This document shows positions 17,375 through 26,422 of a stretch of 64,000 bases of DNA, piece after piece. Location: NCBI RefSeq assembly GCF_033845285.1, contig NZ_JAWXCX010000001.1, positions 325,495-389,494 of the forward strand, given 5' to 3'. Numbering within the stretch: position 1 is the first letter of the stretch; every line of letters begins with the position of its first letter. Source of the stretch: Marinococcus sp. PL1-022 (GTDB taxonomy: Bacteria > Bacillota > Bacilli > Bacillales > Marinococcaceae). Below the pieces are notes generated by a model. That model searched no databases and was not told the DNA's origin. It saw only the letters and a program-made list of their open reading frames with translations. The position numbers and the translations under genes were made by a program.

Positions 17375-18013
17375 CTATGAAGGCTCATCGGCTTCCACGA
17401 AGGCCTGTTTTCCTTCTTCAATGCCGGCCTGGCCGCTGCTTATGTTCACAAGCCACTCCTGGCAGGCCTCCACCTCTTCAACCGGTGTATAAAGATGAAG
17501 CTTCACCTGCTCTTCGTAGTCAATCGTATCAAGAATATAAGCGGATTTCCGGGCTTCGTATTCCAGTTTGCCGAGCAGGCTGTAGTCGGCGGAAACCACG
17601 AGCTCCTGCATCAGCGTACGGCGCACGATTCCGATATGGTTCAACGCCTCGGAAACTGAGGAGCCGTAGGCCCGTATCAGGCCGCCGGCGCCAAGCTTGA
17701 TTCCGCCGAAATAGCGGGTGACAACGACTGCGGTATCTTTCAGCTCGCGTTTTTTCAGCACCTCGAGCATCGGTACGCCTGCGGTGCCGTTCGGTTCGCC
17801 GTCATCATTGGCTTTTTGAATATGGTCCTGCTCACCGATCAAATACGCTGAACAGTTGTGGGCAGCGTTCCAGTGCTCCTTTTTTATTTGCTCAATGAAT
17901 GAATGAGCGGTTACTTCGTCTGCTGCGCGGGTAATGTGGGTAATGAAGCGTGATTTATTTATGGTGAATTCATGATGGCCGCTTTGTTTAATGGTACGAT
18001 ATGAAGTAAGCAT
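17375..18013 (-). CDS. yvyE: YigZ/IMPACT-family protein YvyE
   Basis: A 212-residue cytoplasmic protein of the IMPACT/YigZ family. The N-terminal domain has KSRFITHITRAADEVTA, HNCSAYLIGE, NDDGEPNGTAG and VVVTRYFGGIKLGAGGLIRA (motifs quoted separately), and a C-terminal ferredoxin-like domain follows. The eukaryotic relative modulates eIF2-kinase signalling; the bacterial role is unclear. Position directly divergent from degS is conserved in B. subtilis. The start ATG at 18013 follows an AGGAGGAAT-type site. Confidence 0.93.
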   Translation of the reverse strand: MLTSYRTIKQSGHHEFTINKSRFITHITRAADEVTAHSFIEQIKKEHWNAAHNCSAYLIGEQDHIQKANDDGEPNGTAGVPMLEVLKKRELKDTAVVVTRYFGGIKLGAGGLIRAYGSSVSEALNHIGIVRRTLMQELVVSADYSLLGKLEYEARKSAYILDTIDYEEQVKLHLYTPVEEVEACQEWLVNISSGQAGIEEGKQAFVEADEPS

Positions 18014-18252
18014 ACGGTAACATTCCTCCTAGGTAATGTCATTACCGTATAATATGATTGTAATGGTTGCAACATTTTGGCCAGTATATAACAGGAAATG
18101 GGCGAAAATGCAACGAAATTAGAGTTAAATATGTAAATTTGTGATTTTTCATTACATAGCGGAATAGGTCCAAAAGAATATGCTAAACTATTCATGAACC
18201 GTTCCAAACGGTATTGAAGATTCGCAGGCAAGTATAGAGGGTGATGGTAGCC

Positions 18253-19377
18253 TTGCGAAACGCAGCAGACTTAGATCAAATTATTGAGCAAATGCTTCAG
18301 ACAGTAGAGAAAAGCAAAGAAGAAATTTTTGAAATCAGTGAAACCTCCAGAAAAGAACTTCACACACTCCAGGAAGAGTTAAAGGAAATACAGGAACACA
18401 TTTCTGAAACGATTGAACGCTCCGATCAGCTGGAGGTTGAAGCCAGGGTGGCAAGAAATCAACTGGCAGAGGTAAGCAAACGGTTTCGGCAGTTCAGCGA
18501 TGAAGAAGTGCAGAAGGTGTATGAGAAAGCCAACGAGTCACAGGTAAATCTTGCCGTAGTGCGGCAGGAGGAAAAACGCCTCCGCGACCGAAGGGACAAT
18601 ATCGAACGCCGCCTGATTCAACTGGATGAAACCATTGAACGGGCTGAAACGCTTGTATCCCAGGTAGGCATCGTTTATAACTTTCTTGCCGGCGACCTTC
18701 AGGATGTCGGGGAGTTCGTCGAAAATGCCCGGGAAAAGCATGAGTTCGGCCTGCAGATCATTGAAGCGCAGGAGGACGAGCGCAAGCGGGTGGCCCGTGA
18801 AATTCACGACGGTCCGGCGCAGACGCTCGCGCACGTGCTGCTCCGCTCGGAGCTTGTCGAGAAAATCTCCCGTGAAAAAAGCGCGGAGGAAGCGATCCAG
18901 GAGTTCCGGGAGCTGCGTGTTCTGATCCGCTCAAGCCTCGGGGAAGTCCGCAGGATTATTTATGACCTGCGGCCGATGGCGATTGATGATCTCGGTCTCG
19001 TGCCGACGCTTCAGAAGTATCTGCGTCACCTTGAAGACAACACAGGCATGGTGACGGAGTTTACCACGAAGGGGAAGGAAGCAAGAGTCGCCCCGAACCT
19101 TGAGATCGGACTGTTCCGCATTGTACAGGAGGCGGCCCAGAACGCCTATAAGCATGCAAAGCCGGATCTTCTCCGGGTGCAGCTCGAACAGAGACCGACG
19201 AGCATTACGATTTTAATCAAGGATGACGGCAAAGGATTCGACGTGAATAAAGAACGGGACAAATCATTCGGCCTTCTCGGCATGAGAGAGCGTGTGAACG
19301 CACTTGGCGGGGAGCTGACGATTGATTCCGTGGTCGGGCAGGGCACGAGAGTGAAGGTGTTCGTGCCGGTTCATTAA
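18253..19377 (+). CDS. degS: two-component sensor histidine kinase DegS
   Basis: A 374-residue cytoplasmic kinase without membrane segments, the partner of DegU. An N-terminal coiled-coil sensor domain (about residues 1-165) precedes the HisKA_3 dimerisation domain with EDERKRVAREIHDGPAQTLA, where the histidine (about residue 185) is phosphorylated. The HATPase domain has NAYKHAKPDLL, DDGKGFD and GLLGMRERV. I place the start at TTG 18253 because GAGGGTG lies 9 bases upstream; GTG 18241 and ATG 18244 are too close to that site. DegSU controls exoenzymes, motility and competence in B. subtilis. degU follows after 59 bases. Confidence 0.95.
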   Translation: MRNAADLDQIIEQMLQTVEKSKEEIFEISETSRKELHTLQEELKEIQEHISETIERSDQLEVEARVARNQLAEVSKRFRQFSDEEVQKVYEKANESQVNLAVVRQEEKRLRDRRDNIERRLIQLDETIERAETLVSQVGIVYNFLAGDLQDVGEFVENAREKHEFGLQIIEAQEDERKRVAREIHDGPAQTLAHVLLRSELVEKISREKSAEEAIQEFRELRVLIRSSLGEVRRIIYDLRPMAIDDLGLVPTLQKYLRHLEDNTGMVTEFTTKGKEARVAPNLEIGLFRIVQEAAQNAYKHAKPDLLRVQLEQRPTSITILIKDDGKGFDVNKERDKSFGLLGMRERVNALGGELTIDSVVGQGTRVKVFVPVH

Positions 19378-19436
19378 AAATAATAACAGCAATAAACAAC
19401 CAAATGATAAGTGAAGCGAAGAAAGGATGAGAACGT

Positions 19437-20153
19437 ATGCAAGAACGTATCGATGAAAAAATCAAATTGTTGTTGGTTGACGATCATCAGCTTTTCCGTG
19501 AAGGCGTCAAACGCATTCTGGATATGGAAGAAAACTTTGAAATTGTTGCAGAAGGCAGTGACGGAGAAGAAGCGTTTACTCTTGTCGACGATTATCATCC
19601 GGACGTGGTGCTGATGGATATCAACATGCCCGGGGTCAACGGCGTCGAAGCGACCAAAACGCTGATCGAACGCCACCCGGATTTGAAGGTGCTGATCCTG
19701 AGCATTCACGATGATGAATCGTACGTGACGCACGTGCTGAAAACTGGAGCTTCCGGTTACCTGCTGAAGGAAATGGATGCGGACGCCCTGATTGAAGCAG
19801 TGAAGGTTGTCGGCTCCGGCGGCGCCTACATTCATCCAAAGGTAACGCAGAACCTGATTAACGAATACCGCCGCCTCGCTCATGAAGGCGACGACCACGG
19901 TGCAGACGATACCGAAATTGGCTACAAAGAGGTTGAATACCGCAAGCCGCTTCATATTCTGACGCGCCGCGAGTGCGAGGTGCTTCAGCTGATGACAGAC
20001 GGCTACAGCAACCGGATGATCGGGGAATCGCTCTACATCAGTGAAAAAACGGTGAAAAACCATGTGAGTAACATTCTGCAGAAAATGAATGTAAATGACC
20101 GGACGCAGGCGGTTGTCGAATCAATCAAAAAGGGCTGGGTTAAAGTCCGCTAA
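19437..20153 (+). CDS. degU: response regulator DegU
   Basis: A 238-residue NarL/LuxR-type response regulator. The receiver carries the acidic pair D15-D16 and the phosphoacceptor D61 ([10 protein letters not shown]), with the conserved K in [10 protein letters not shown]. The C-terminal helix-turn-helix is [20 protein letters not shown] then [17 protein letters not shown]. Extra N-terminal residues (MQERIDEK) precede the usual start of the family. It is phosphorylated by DegS. A GC-rich terminator follows. In this window it probably governs flagellar and competence genes, by analogy with B. subtilis. Confidence 0.96.
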   Translation: MQERIDEKIKLLLVDDHQLFREGVKRILDMEENFEIVAEGSDGEEAFTLVDDYHPDVVLMDINMPGVNGVEATKTLIERHPDLKVLILSIHDDESYVTHVLKTGASGYLLKEMDADALIEAVKVVGSGGAYIHPKVTQNLINEYRRLAHEGDDHGADDTEIGYKEVEYRKPLHILTRRECEVLQLMTDGYSNRMIGESLYISEKTVKNHVSNILQKMNVNDRTQAVVESIKKGWVKVR

Positions 20154-20160
20154 ATGAGCA

Positions 20161-20193
20161 AGGGCTGCCGGTTTGATATCGGCAGCCTTTTTG
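20161..20193 (+). terminator. degSU terminator
   Basis: GGCTGCCG (20163-20170) and CGGCAGCC (20180-20187) form a perfect 8-bp stem followed by five T residues. Confidence 0.9.
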
Positions 20194-20288
20194 CGCTTTG
20201 GCATTGACTTCCACCGGGAAGTCCGTAAAATGAAAACGAACTCATACATATACGCCTGCTGTAGACAGAACGAAAGGAGAGGGCCAGA

Positions 20289-21146
20289 TTGCCAAAAATC
20301 GCCATAGTAACCGACAGCACCTCGTACCTGAATCCTGAAGAACTCAGACAGTGGAGCATTCATGAAATCCCGCTCAATGTGGTGGTGAATGAAGAAACGA
20401 TGCCGGAGACCGACTGGGACGTTGCCACGTATTATCAGGCGATGAGAAATTCGGAAACGCTTCCGACCACGTCGCAGCCGTCACCGGGAAAAATGGAGGA
20501 CCTGTACCGGGAGCTTGCCCGGGAGGCCGATGAAATTATTTCCATTCATTTAAGCAGCGGTATCAGTGGCACGCACCAGACAGCTGTCGCCGTCGCTGAC
20601 GATATTAAGGATACGGTCCACGTGCACTGCTATGACTCGGAAATCAGTGCCCGGGCCCAGGGCTATTTTGTATTAACCGCCGCCCGGATGGCCTCGGAAG
20701 GATATGATATGGCAGCTATTTTCGCCAAGCTCGATAAAATTAAAGAAACGATGCGGGCGTACTTTATCGTCGAGGACCTGCGCCACCTGCAGCGGGGCGG
20801 CCGGCTGAGCGGGGCGCAGGCCATGGTTGGCAGCATGCTGCGTATCAAGCCGGTGCTCGAATTTACTGACAAAAAGATTATACCGTATGAAAAGGTACGC
20901 ACCTCCAAAAAAGCACTAGCCCGTATTCAGTCCCTCTTTTTGGAGGAAGCCGCCAAGGGGCCGCTTGAAGCGAGCGTCCTGCACGCAAACGCTGAAGAGG
21001 CCGGGGAGGCATTTCGCAGGCAGCTGCAGGAAGCCTCGCCGGAGTCCCGGATCTCCCTCGAACACCTTGGTCCGGTGATTGGCACCCATCTCGGGGAAAA
21101 CGCCATAGGGCTCGCCTGGTACCGCCCCGAAACCCTCTCTGAGTAA
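20289..21146 (+). CDS. degV: DegV-family fatty-acid-binding protein
   Basis: A 285-residue protein of the DegV/FakB fold, which holds a fatty acid for phosphorylation by a FakA kinase. It opens KIAIVTDSTSYLNPEEL, has the LPTTSQPSPG loop and IHLSSGISGTHQTA (Ser motif), and EDLRHLQRGGRLSGAQA with the conserved arginine/glycine region. It starts at TTG 20289 behind AAAGGAGAGGG. In B. subtilis degV (yviA) likewise lies between degU and comFA, so the location is conserved. A hairpin terminator separates it from comFA. Confidence 0.93.
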   Translation: MPKIAIVTDSTSYLNPEELRQWSIHEIPLNVVVNEETMPETDWDVATYYQAMRNSETLPTTSQPSPGKMEDLYRELAREADEIISIHLSSGISGTHQTAVAVADDIKDTVHVHCYDSEISARAQGYFVLTAARMASEGYDMAAIFAKLDKIKETMRAYFIVEDLRHLQRGGRLSGAQAMVGSMLRIKPVLEFTDKKIIPYEKVRTSKKALARIQSLFLEEAAKGPLEASVLHANAEEAGEAFRRQLQEASPESRISLEHLGPVIGTHLGENAIGLAWYRPETLSE

Positions 21147-21149
21147 CAC

Positions 21150-21178
21150 CGGCGGCCGGCAGGCCGCCTCCTCTTTTT
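21150..21178 (+). terminator. terminator between degV and comFA
   Basis: GGCGGCC and GGCCGCC (21151-21157/21162-21168) with a four-base loop and a T-rich tail. comFA begins 30 bases later, so read-through or a promoter within the short gap is needed for comFA. Confidence 0.8.
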
Positions 21179-21207
21179 AAACCCTCCCACGAAAGGAACC
21201 ACCTCCC

Positions 21208-22665
21208 ATGAATAAGCTATCCAACTGGTTTGCCGGCAGCAAGCGGCCGGATTCCCCCTTTTCTTCCTTATCCTCTGATGCAGAGATCCCCGCTATACCC
21301 TTACCAGATTATAAACAGATGCAGTTCCACTGCAGCGGCCGGGCCCTTCTGGCTCAGGAGCTGCCGTACGATCAAAAAATTATTCAAGACTATGTGCAGG
21401 CGGGAATGCTGCAGGAGGTGCCTGCCATCATGAAGCAGGGCGCTTTTTGGCGGTGCCTGCGCTGCAGCAGCCAGAGCCCCGGCTTGTTCGGTGCCCACGC
21501 ATGTGCGTGCGGGCGTGAGCGGTGCGTCTATTGCCGCGAGTGTCTGGAAATGGGGCGGGTGTCGGCCTGCACGCCGCTCTATTATTGGGCCGGGCCCGAA
21601 TCCCGCGAAGTGTTTACCGATCCGCTCATATGGAGCGGCCGGCTGTCTTCAGGACAGGAACGTGCCTCCCGTGCCGCTGCCGGGGCCGGTCTGCGGAAGC
21701 AGGAGCTGTATATCTGGGCGGTGTGCGGCGCCGGGAAAACCGAAATGATGTTTCAGGCAGTGGCCGGGGCACTCGCCAGAGGCGAGCGGGTGCTGTGGAC
21801 GACGCCGCGGACGGATGTCGTGCGCGAGCTGTACCCGCGTCTTTTGGGCGTGTTTCCCGGGGTGCCGGCTGCAGCCTGGTATGCAGGCAGCCCCGATGCC
21901 CGGCCGGAGGCACGTCTTGTGCTCGCAACGGCCCATCAGGTGCGCCGGTTCAAAGGGGCCTTCGATGTAGTGATAATTGATGAGGTGGACGCGTTTCCGT
22001 ACGTGTTTGATCCAGGCCTCCAGCGGGCCGTGCGGGAAGCATGCCGACGGGAAACGGCAGTTATCTACTTAAGTGCGACGCCCGGAAAGGACGAACAGCG
22101 GCGGATGAAGAGCGGGGGTCTGTCGTACGTGAAGGTGCCGCGCCGCTTTCACGGCCAGCCGCTTCCGGTGCCGGAGTGCCGGTGGGCCGGTAACTGGAGG
22201 CTGCACCTCTCCCGCGGGCGTCTGCCGCATACGCTGCTGCAGTGGTGCCAGTCGCGGGACACCGCTTATCCGCTGTTTGTGTTCGTCCCATCGGTAGCGG
22301 CTGTTCGCCCGGTGGTGGAAGCGCTCCGGGCGGAGGACTTTCGCTGCGAGGGCGTGCACGCAGAAGACGAAAAGCGCGAGGGAAAAATTACGGCCTTCCG
22401 CGAGGGGCATATCGATATTCTGGTGACAACGACAATTCTGGAGCGGGGCGTCACGATACCCAAAGCGGACGTGGCGGTGATTGGCGCCGACGATGATATT
22501 TTCAGCGAAAGTGCCCTCGTGCAAATCGCCGGCAGAGCCGGACGGAATCCGGAGCGGCCGGAGGGGGACGTGGTTTTCTTTCACTACGGCCGTACAAAAG
22601 CGATGCAGCAGACGATCCGCCATATCCAAACAATGAACCGGGAGGAGGCGGCGCCCGTTGAATGA
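21208..22665 (+). CDS. comFA: competence DNA-translocase helicase ComFA
   Basis: A 485-residue DEAD-type ATPase thought to pull transforming single-stranded DNA into the cell. An N-terminal zinc-binding region has CLRCSS and later CACGRERCVYCREC, the four-cysteine motif typical of ComFA. Walker A is CGAGKTE, the Walker B variant is IIDEVDAFPY, motif III is YLSATPG, and motif VI-like QIAGRAGRNP closes the helicase core. The ATG at 21208 follows GAAAGGAA. comFC overlaps its end by 8 bases. comFB, found between them in B. subtilis, is absent. Confidence 0.96.
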   Translation: MNKLSNWFAGSKRPDSPFSSLSSDAEIPAIPLPDYKQMQFHCSGRALLAQELPYDQKIIQDYVQAGMLQEVPAIMKQGAFWRCLRCSSQSPGLFGAHACACGRERCVYCRECLEMGRVSACTPLYYWAGPESREVFTDPLIWSGRLSSGQERASRAAAGAGLRKQELYIWAVCGAGKTEMMFQAVAGALARGERVLWTTPRTDVVRELYPRLLGVFPGVPAAAWYAGSPDARPEARLVLATAHQVRRFKGAFDVVIIDEVDAFPYVFDPGLQRAVREACRRETAVIYLSATPGKDEQRRMKSGGLSYVKVPRRFHGQPLPVPECRWAGNWRLHLSRGRLPHTLLQWCQSRDTAYPLFVFVPSVAAVRPVVEALRAEDFRCEGVHAEDEKREGKITAFREGHIDILVTTTILERGVTIPKADVAVIGADDDIFSESALVQIAGRAGRNPERPEGDVVFFHYGRTKAMQQTIRHIQTMNREEAAPVE

Positions 22666-23371
22666 AACTTCTCTTTTATCGTTTGCACGTGGATACTGCC
22701 TGTCCTGCCGCGAGCGCCTGCAGACGTCCTGGACGTACCATAACCTGTTTGCGTGGAGAGAAGCAAAGCTCTGCGACACCTGCGCCGGCCAGCTGCCTGC
22801 GATCACCGGACCGGTGTGTCCGGAGTGCTCGTCCCCGGGGCACGTGGACGTCTGTTCCGACTGCCTGAGCTGGCGCCGGCGTACCGGGGACAAGGGATGG
22901 ATAAAAAACGTATCGCTGTTTCACTACGACGACTGGATGCAGGCGTGGACGGCCCGCTGGAAATTCCGCGGCGACGCAGTAATGGCCGCCGCATTTTATC
23001 ACGACCTTCGCCGGGTGTACCGGCAGCATTTTCGCGGTTTTGTACCGGTTCCGGTGCCGCTTGCGCCTGTGCGGATGCAGGAACGCCGGTTTAATCAGGC
23101 GGAGGTGCTTGCAGCCGCCCTCAAAGTGCCGTATGTTCTGGCACTCGAACGCCCGGACGGGGAGGCCGGCAAACAAAGCAAGCAGACAAAACGGGAGCGG
23201 CTGCAGACGGTGCGCGGATTTACCGTCGCTGCTCCGGATCAGATTTCCGGCCGGAACGTTCTGCTCATTGACGATATTTACACGACTGGTGCAACGGTCC
23301 GCGAAGCAGCGCAAGTGCTTGAGGCGGCAGGAGCTTCTTTGACGGCTTCGCTCACATTGATTCGTGCTTAA
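22658..23371 (+). CDS. comFC: ComFC, phosphoribosyltransferase-like competence protein
   Basis: A 237-residue protein needed for DNA uptake in B. subtilis. The N-terminus carries a zinc-type cysteine set (YCLSCRERL, CDTCAGQ, CPECSS, CSDCLSW) and the C-terminus a PRPP-binding PRTase motif, LLIDDIYTTGATVREA. FVPVPVPLAPVRMQERRFNQ is the conserved central segment. It starts at TTG 22658, preceded by GGGAGGAGG inside comFA, so the two genes are translationally coupled. Its stop codon overlaps a sigma-D promoter for the following flagellar genes. Confidence 0.95.
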   Translation: MNETSLLSFARGYCLSCRERLQTSWTYHNLFAWREAKLCDTCAGQLPAITGPVCPECSSPGHVDVCSDCLSWRRRTGDKGWIKNVSLFHYDDWMQAWTARWKFRGDAVMAAAFYHDLRRVYRQHFRGFVPVPVPLAPVRMQERRFNQAEVLAAALKVPYVLALERPDGEAGKQSKQTKRERLQTVRGFTVAAPDQISGRNVLLIDDIYTTGATVREAAQVLEAAGASLTASLTLIRA

Positions 23372-23395
23372 ACTCTCCGTTGGTTGTGCCGATAT
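23369..23395 (+). promoter_or_regulatory. sigma-D promoter of the yvyF-flgM-flgN-flgK-flgL operon
   Basis: TAAA (23369-23372), 15 bases, GCCGATAT (23388-23395): an exact match to the B. subtilis sigma-D consensus. The -35 box overlaps the comFC stop codon, so the flagellar operon gains sigma-D transcription independent of the comF genes. Confidence 0.88.
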
Positions 23396-23430
23396 AATAG
23401 GCAAAGTAAACGAGAAGGAGAAGACGAGCT

Positions 23431-23835
23431 ATGGCCGAATTAAAAAACTGTCCGTCATGCGGCAATTTATTTGTACAGGCTCTCCGTGCCGTCTGTCTGG
23501 AATGCCACCGGGCGGAGGAGGCGCGGTTCCAGAAGGTGTACACGCACGTAAGAAAGAGTAAGCACCGGCAGTCAACGATTACGGATGTTACCGAGGCGAC
23601 CGGGGTCAGCGAGGAAGATATTTTCCGCTATATTCGCGAGGGACGCCTGAGCCTGGCAAATCTGCCGAACTTCAGCTATCCGTGTGAGGGATGCGGTGAA
23701 CCAATCCGGGAGTACCGGCTCTGCCGGTCGTGTACCAGCCGTATTTCTTCAGGGCTGAAGGCGGAAGAAAAACAGAGGGAGTGGGAAGCCCGGCAGATTA
23801 AGAACAAACGGTCAACGTACCGGGCGCGGGAATAA
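23431..23835 (+). CDS. yvyF: flagellar operon protein YvyF
   Basis: A 134-residue protein with two paired-cysteine knuckles (CPSCGNL...CLECH near the start, and YPCEGCGEPI...CRSC near residue 90) flanking a helical segment with a MerR-like VTEATGVSEEDIFRYIREGRL. It matches the TIGR03826-type flagellar operon protein that precedes flgM in Bacillus. Its function is not established; the zinc knuckles and helix-turn-helix suggest nucleic acid or protein binding. The ATG at 23431 follows GAGAAGGAGAAG. Confidence 0.92.
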   Translation: MAELKNCPSCGNLFVQALRAVCLECHRAEEARFQKVYTHVRKSKHRQSTITDVTEATGVSEEDIFRYIREGRLSLANLPNFSYPCEGCGEPIREYRLCRSCTSRISSGLKAEEKQREWEARQIKNKRSTYRARE

Positions 23836-23889
23836 CGAATGAGTCAAAAAGCATGTATGTATGTTAAAATTTAAGTCTTAAGTACCAAG

Positions 23890-23915
23890 GAAATCATCGG
23901 CGGAATGACCGATAT
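23890..23915 (+). promoter_or_regulatory. possible second sigma-D promoter directly before flgM
   Basis: GAAA (23890-23893), 14 bases, ACCGATAT (23908-23915). It is weaker than the promoter at 23369 but lies where B. subtilis flgM has a sigma-D start. Confidence 0.4.
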
Positions 23916-23968
23916 AAACAGTAACAAAACAGCCGGAGCAGAACGTCCGGATGGGAGGGACCATACAG

Positions 23969-24235
23969 ATGAAAATTCATTCCGCGCATTCCGCTAATGC
24001 CATATACCGCAGCCAGGCCGCCCAGCAGCAGAAGCTGCCGCAGGGAGAGCAGGCGGGGAAAAAAGATTCTGTCGAAATTTCAAGCGCAGCCAAGGAGCTG
24101 CAGCAGTCGGAAGCGATCGACCCGGCCCGCAGGGAAAAGGTCGAACAGCTGAAAGCCCAGATTGAAAACGGCACGTACGAAGTACGGGCGGAGCAGACAG
24201 CAAAGAAAATGCAGGACTACTGGAACAATCAGTAA
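23969..24235 (+). CDS. flgM: anti-sigma-D factor FlgM
   Basis: An 88-residue protein that binds and blocks the flagellar sigma factor until the hook is complete. The sequence is typical: a flexible Q-rich N-terminus, then KKDSVEISSAAKELQQSE and a C-terminal helix with REKVEQLKAQIENGTYEV that contacts sigma. The ATG at 23969 is preceded by GGGAGGG at 9 bases; the in-frame ATG at 23951 lies before that site and is less likely. It is the second gene of the late flagellar operon. Confidence 0.93.
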   Translation: MKIHSAHSANAIYRSQAAQQQKLPQGEQAGKKDSVEISSAAKELQQSEAIDPARREKVEQLKAQIENGTYEVRAEQTAKKMQDYWNNQ

Positions 24236-24283
24236 CGGGCCACCAGCCGGCCTGTTGATACATATACCTAAAGGAGCGGTTGC

Positions 24284-24769
24284 ATGAGCGTACAGATAGT
24301 AGTAGAGCAGCTTGGCGCCCTGATCGAGGAACACCGGTTACTGCTTGATATGTCCGAACGAAAAACGCAGGTGCTGAAAAAAAATGACGCAGAAGCCCTG
24401 CAGCAGCTCGTCCGCGACGAACGCCGCCAGGTGCAGCGCATTACACGGATCGAGCGGGAGCGCCACCAGCAGGCCGCAGCACTTGCAGGGTCCAACCCCG
24501 AGGACGCCGTATCCATCGATGCGTTAAAGCTGCTTGCCGATGATAAGGAGCGCGCACGTCTCGAAGCGCTGCAGTACGAGCTGATTCAGTTGATGACCGC
24601 TCTGCAGCACCAGGAGGAGCTGAACCGGGCGATTCTCGAGGACGCGATGAAATACACGCAGGTGATGCTTGGCGCCATGCAGCCGCAGGAGTCGGCGCAG
24701 TACGGCCGGCAGGGTCTGGCCCCGCAGCGCACGAAGCGGGAGTACTCGGTCTTTGATTCACGGGCGTAA
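24284..24769 (+). CDS. flgN: flagellar export chaperone FlgN
   Basis: A 161-residue helical protein of the FlgN family (YvyG in B. subtilis), which escorts FlgK and FlgL to the export gate. It is almost all heptad-like helix (LIEEHRLLLDMSERKTQVL, LQQLVRDERRQVQRITRIE) with a short disordered tail ending SVFDSRA. Identification rests on position between flgM and flgK plus length and helical pattern. GGAGCGG precedes the ATG. Confidence 0.88.
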   Translation: MSVQIVVEQLGALIEEHRLLLDMSERKTQVLKKNDAEALQQLVRDERRQVQRITRIERERHQQAAALAGSNPEDAVSIDALKLLADDKERARLEALQYELIQLMTALQHQEELNRAILEDAMKYTQVMLGAMQPQESAQYGRQGLAPQRTKREYSVFDSRA

Positions 24770-24802
24770 GCAGAAGGTACATAGAAACGGGGAGGAAAAT
24801 GC

Positions 24803-26404
24803 ATGAGTTCAACATTCATGGGGCTTGAAACAGCGAAACGGGCACTCACTGCCCAGCAGCACGCGCTGCAGACGACAGGACATAACATTGCCAATGCCAA
24901 TACGCCGGGGTTCACGCGGCAGCGGGTCGACCTGCAGCAGAGTGATGCTTTTTCAAAAGCCGGCATGAACCAGCCGAGCACACCGGGCCAGATGGGCACC
25001 GGGGTGGACTCGAACACGGTCGCGCGAATCCGGGACCAGTATCTTGATGTGCAGTACCGGGGCGAAAACGCGAAGCTCGGCTACTGGGAAACGAAAAACG
25101 AAAACCTTTCCCGCATGGAGGACCTGATGAACGAGCCAACTGATGAAGGCGTCGCCAATGCGATGGACGAATTCTGGAAGTCGCTGCAGGACCTGTCGGC
25201 CAATCCGGAGGACTCCGGGGCGCGCTCAGTCGTTCGCCAGCGCGGGGAAGCAATGGTGGACACCTTTTCCTACATATCTAATTCGCTGCAGGCGAATAAA
25301 ACTGACCTCGACGCCCAGATTGATAACGAAACCGGGCAGTTTAATTCGCTTCTCAGCCAGATCAGCAGCGTGAACGAACAGATCGCGGGCGTGGAGCCGC
25401 ACGGCAAGGTGCCAAACGACCTGTATGATGAACGGGACCGGCTGATTGACGAGCTTTCGTCCATGGCCACCGTGGAAGTGAAGCGCAATCCGAGCGGCGG
25501 GAACGCAAACAGCAACGCTGAAGGCACCGTCGATATTTTCATGACGAGCGATACCGGCGAGCGGCTGCAGAAGCTGGTGGACGGCAATGCTCTTGCGTAC
25601 CAGGAAGTGAACGTGGAGAAATCCGCCGGCCGTGACGGGCACGTGGAAACGGCCAGCTTTGAATGGGCGAACGGCAAAGCAGGCACAAATATTACCAATC
25701 CATCGGACAGTGCCAATGCGTTTATGCAGTCGAGCGGCAGCATGCAGGGCCTGCATGAGGCCTACGGCTACATGGATGAAGCCTCCGGGGAGGTAGAGGG
25801 TCTGTACACGGACATGCTCGACAGCATTGACACAATGGTTACCACCTTTGCGAACGCGCTCAATGAGACCCACCGGGAAGGGTGGACGATGAACGATGTT
25901 GAAGCGGGCACCAAGGGCGCCGGCGTTGACTTTTTCAGCTTCGATCCGGCCGTTCTCGAAAATAAAGGAGCAGCGAGTGCACTTCGTGTGAGCGAAGATG
26001 TCAAAGCTGACTTAAACAATATCGCTGCCGCCACGGAATCGGAAAACGGGACCGGCTACGCCGGCAATGGCAGTAATGCGCTGAACCTGGCCAATGTGAA
26101 GGACGCGGACCTGAACTTCGGGGAAAACGGCGAAAACTCGACAAGCGTGCAGCGGTTCTACCAGGGCGTGATCGGCCAGATGGCGGTTGATGCAAGCGAA
26201 GCGAACCAGAAAACAAACATTACCCAGTCGCTCACCTCAAGCGCCGACGAGCGCCGCATGTCAGTGAGCGGGGTAAGCATGGATGAGGAAATGGCCAACA
26301 TGATTCAGTTCCAGCACGCCTACAATGCGGCGTCGCGGAGCGTAACGACGTTTGACGAAATGCTCGACCGCATCATCAACAACATGGGTCTGGTCGGCCG
26401 TTAA
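24803..26404 (+). CDS. flgK: flagellar hook-associated protein 1 FlgK
   Basis: A 533-residue secreted hook-filament junction protein. The N-terminus has MGLETAKRALTAQQHALQTT then ANANTPGFTRQRV, the flagellar basal-body-rod signature; the C-terminal helix has GVSMDEEMANMIQFQHAYNA and ends with MLDRIINNMGLVGR. Both termini form the coiled-coil D0 domain needed for assembly. The middle is acidic and variable. GGGAGGAAAA precedes the ATG. FlgN is the expected chaperone. Confidence 0.97.
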   Translation: MSSTFMGLETAKRALTAQQHALQTTGHNIANANTPGFTRQRVDLQQSDAFSKAGMNQPSTPGQMGTGVDSNTVARIRDQYLDVQYRGENAKLGYWETKNENLSRMEDLMNEPTDEGVANAMDEFWKSLQDLSANPEDSGARSVVRQRGEAMVDTFSYISNSLQANKTDLDAQIDNETGQFNSLLSQISSVNEQIAGVEPHGKVPNDLYDERDRLIDELSSMATVEVKRNPSGGNANSNAEGTVDIFMTSDTGERLQKLVDGNALAYQEVNVEKSAGRDGHVETASFEWANGKAGTNITNPSDSANAFMQSSGSMQGLHEAYGYMDEASGEVEGLYTDMLDSIDTMVTTFANALNETHREGWTMNDVEAGTKGAGVDFFSFDPAVLENKGAASALRVSEDVKADLNNIAAATESENGTGYAGNGSNALNLANVKDADLNFGENGENSTSVQRFYQGVIGQMAVDASEANQKTNITQSLTSSADERRMSVSGVSMDEEMANMIQFQHAYNAASRSVTTFDEMLDRIINNMGLVGR

Positions 26405-26422
26405 GAAAAGGAGGAAGCCAAT

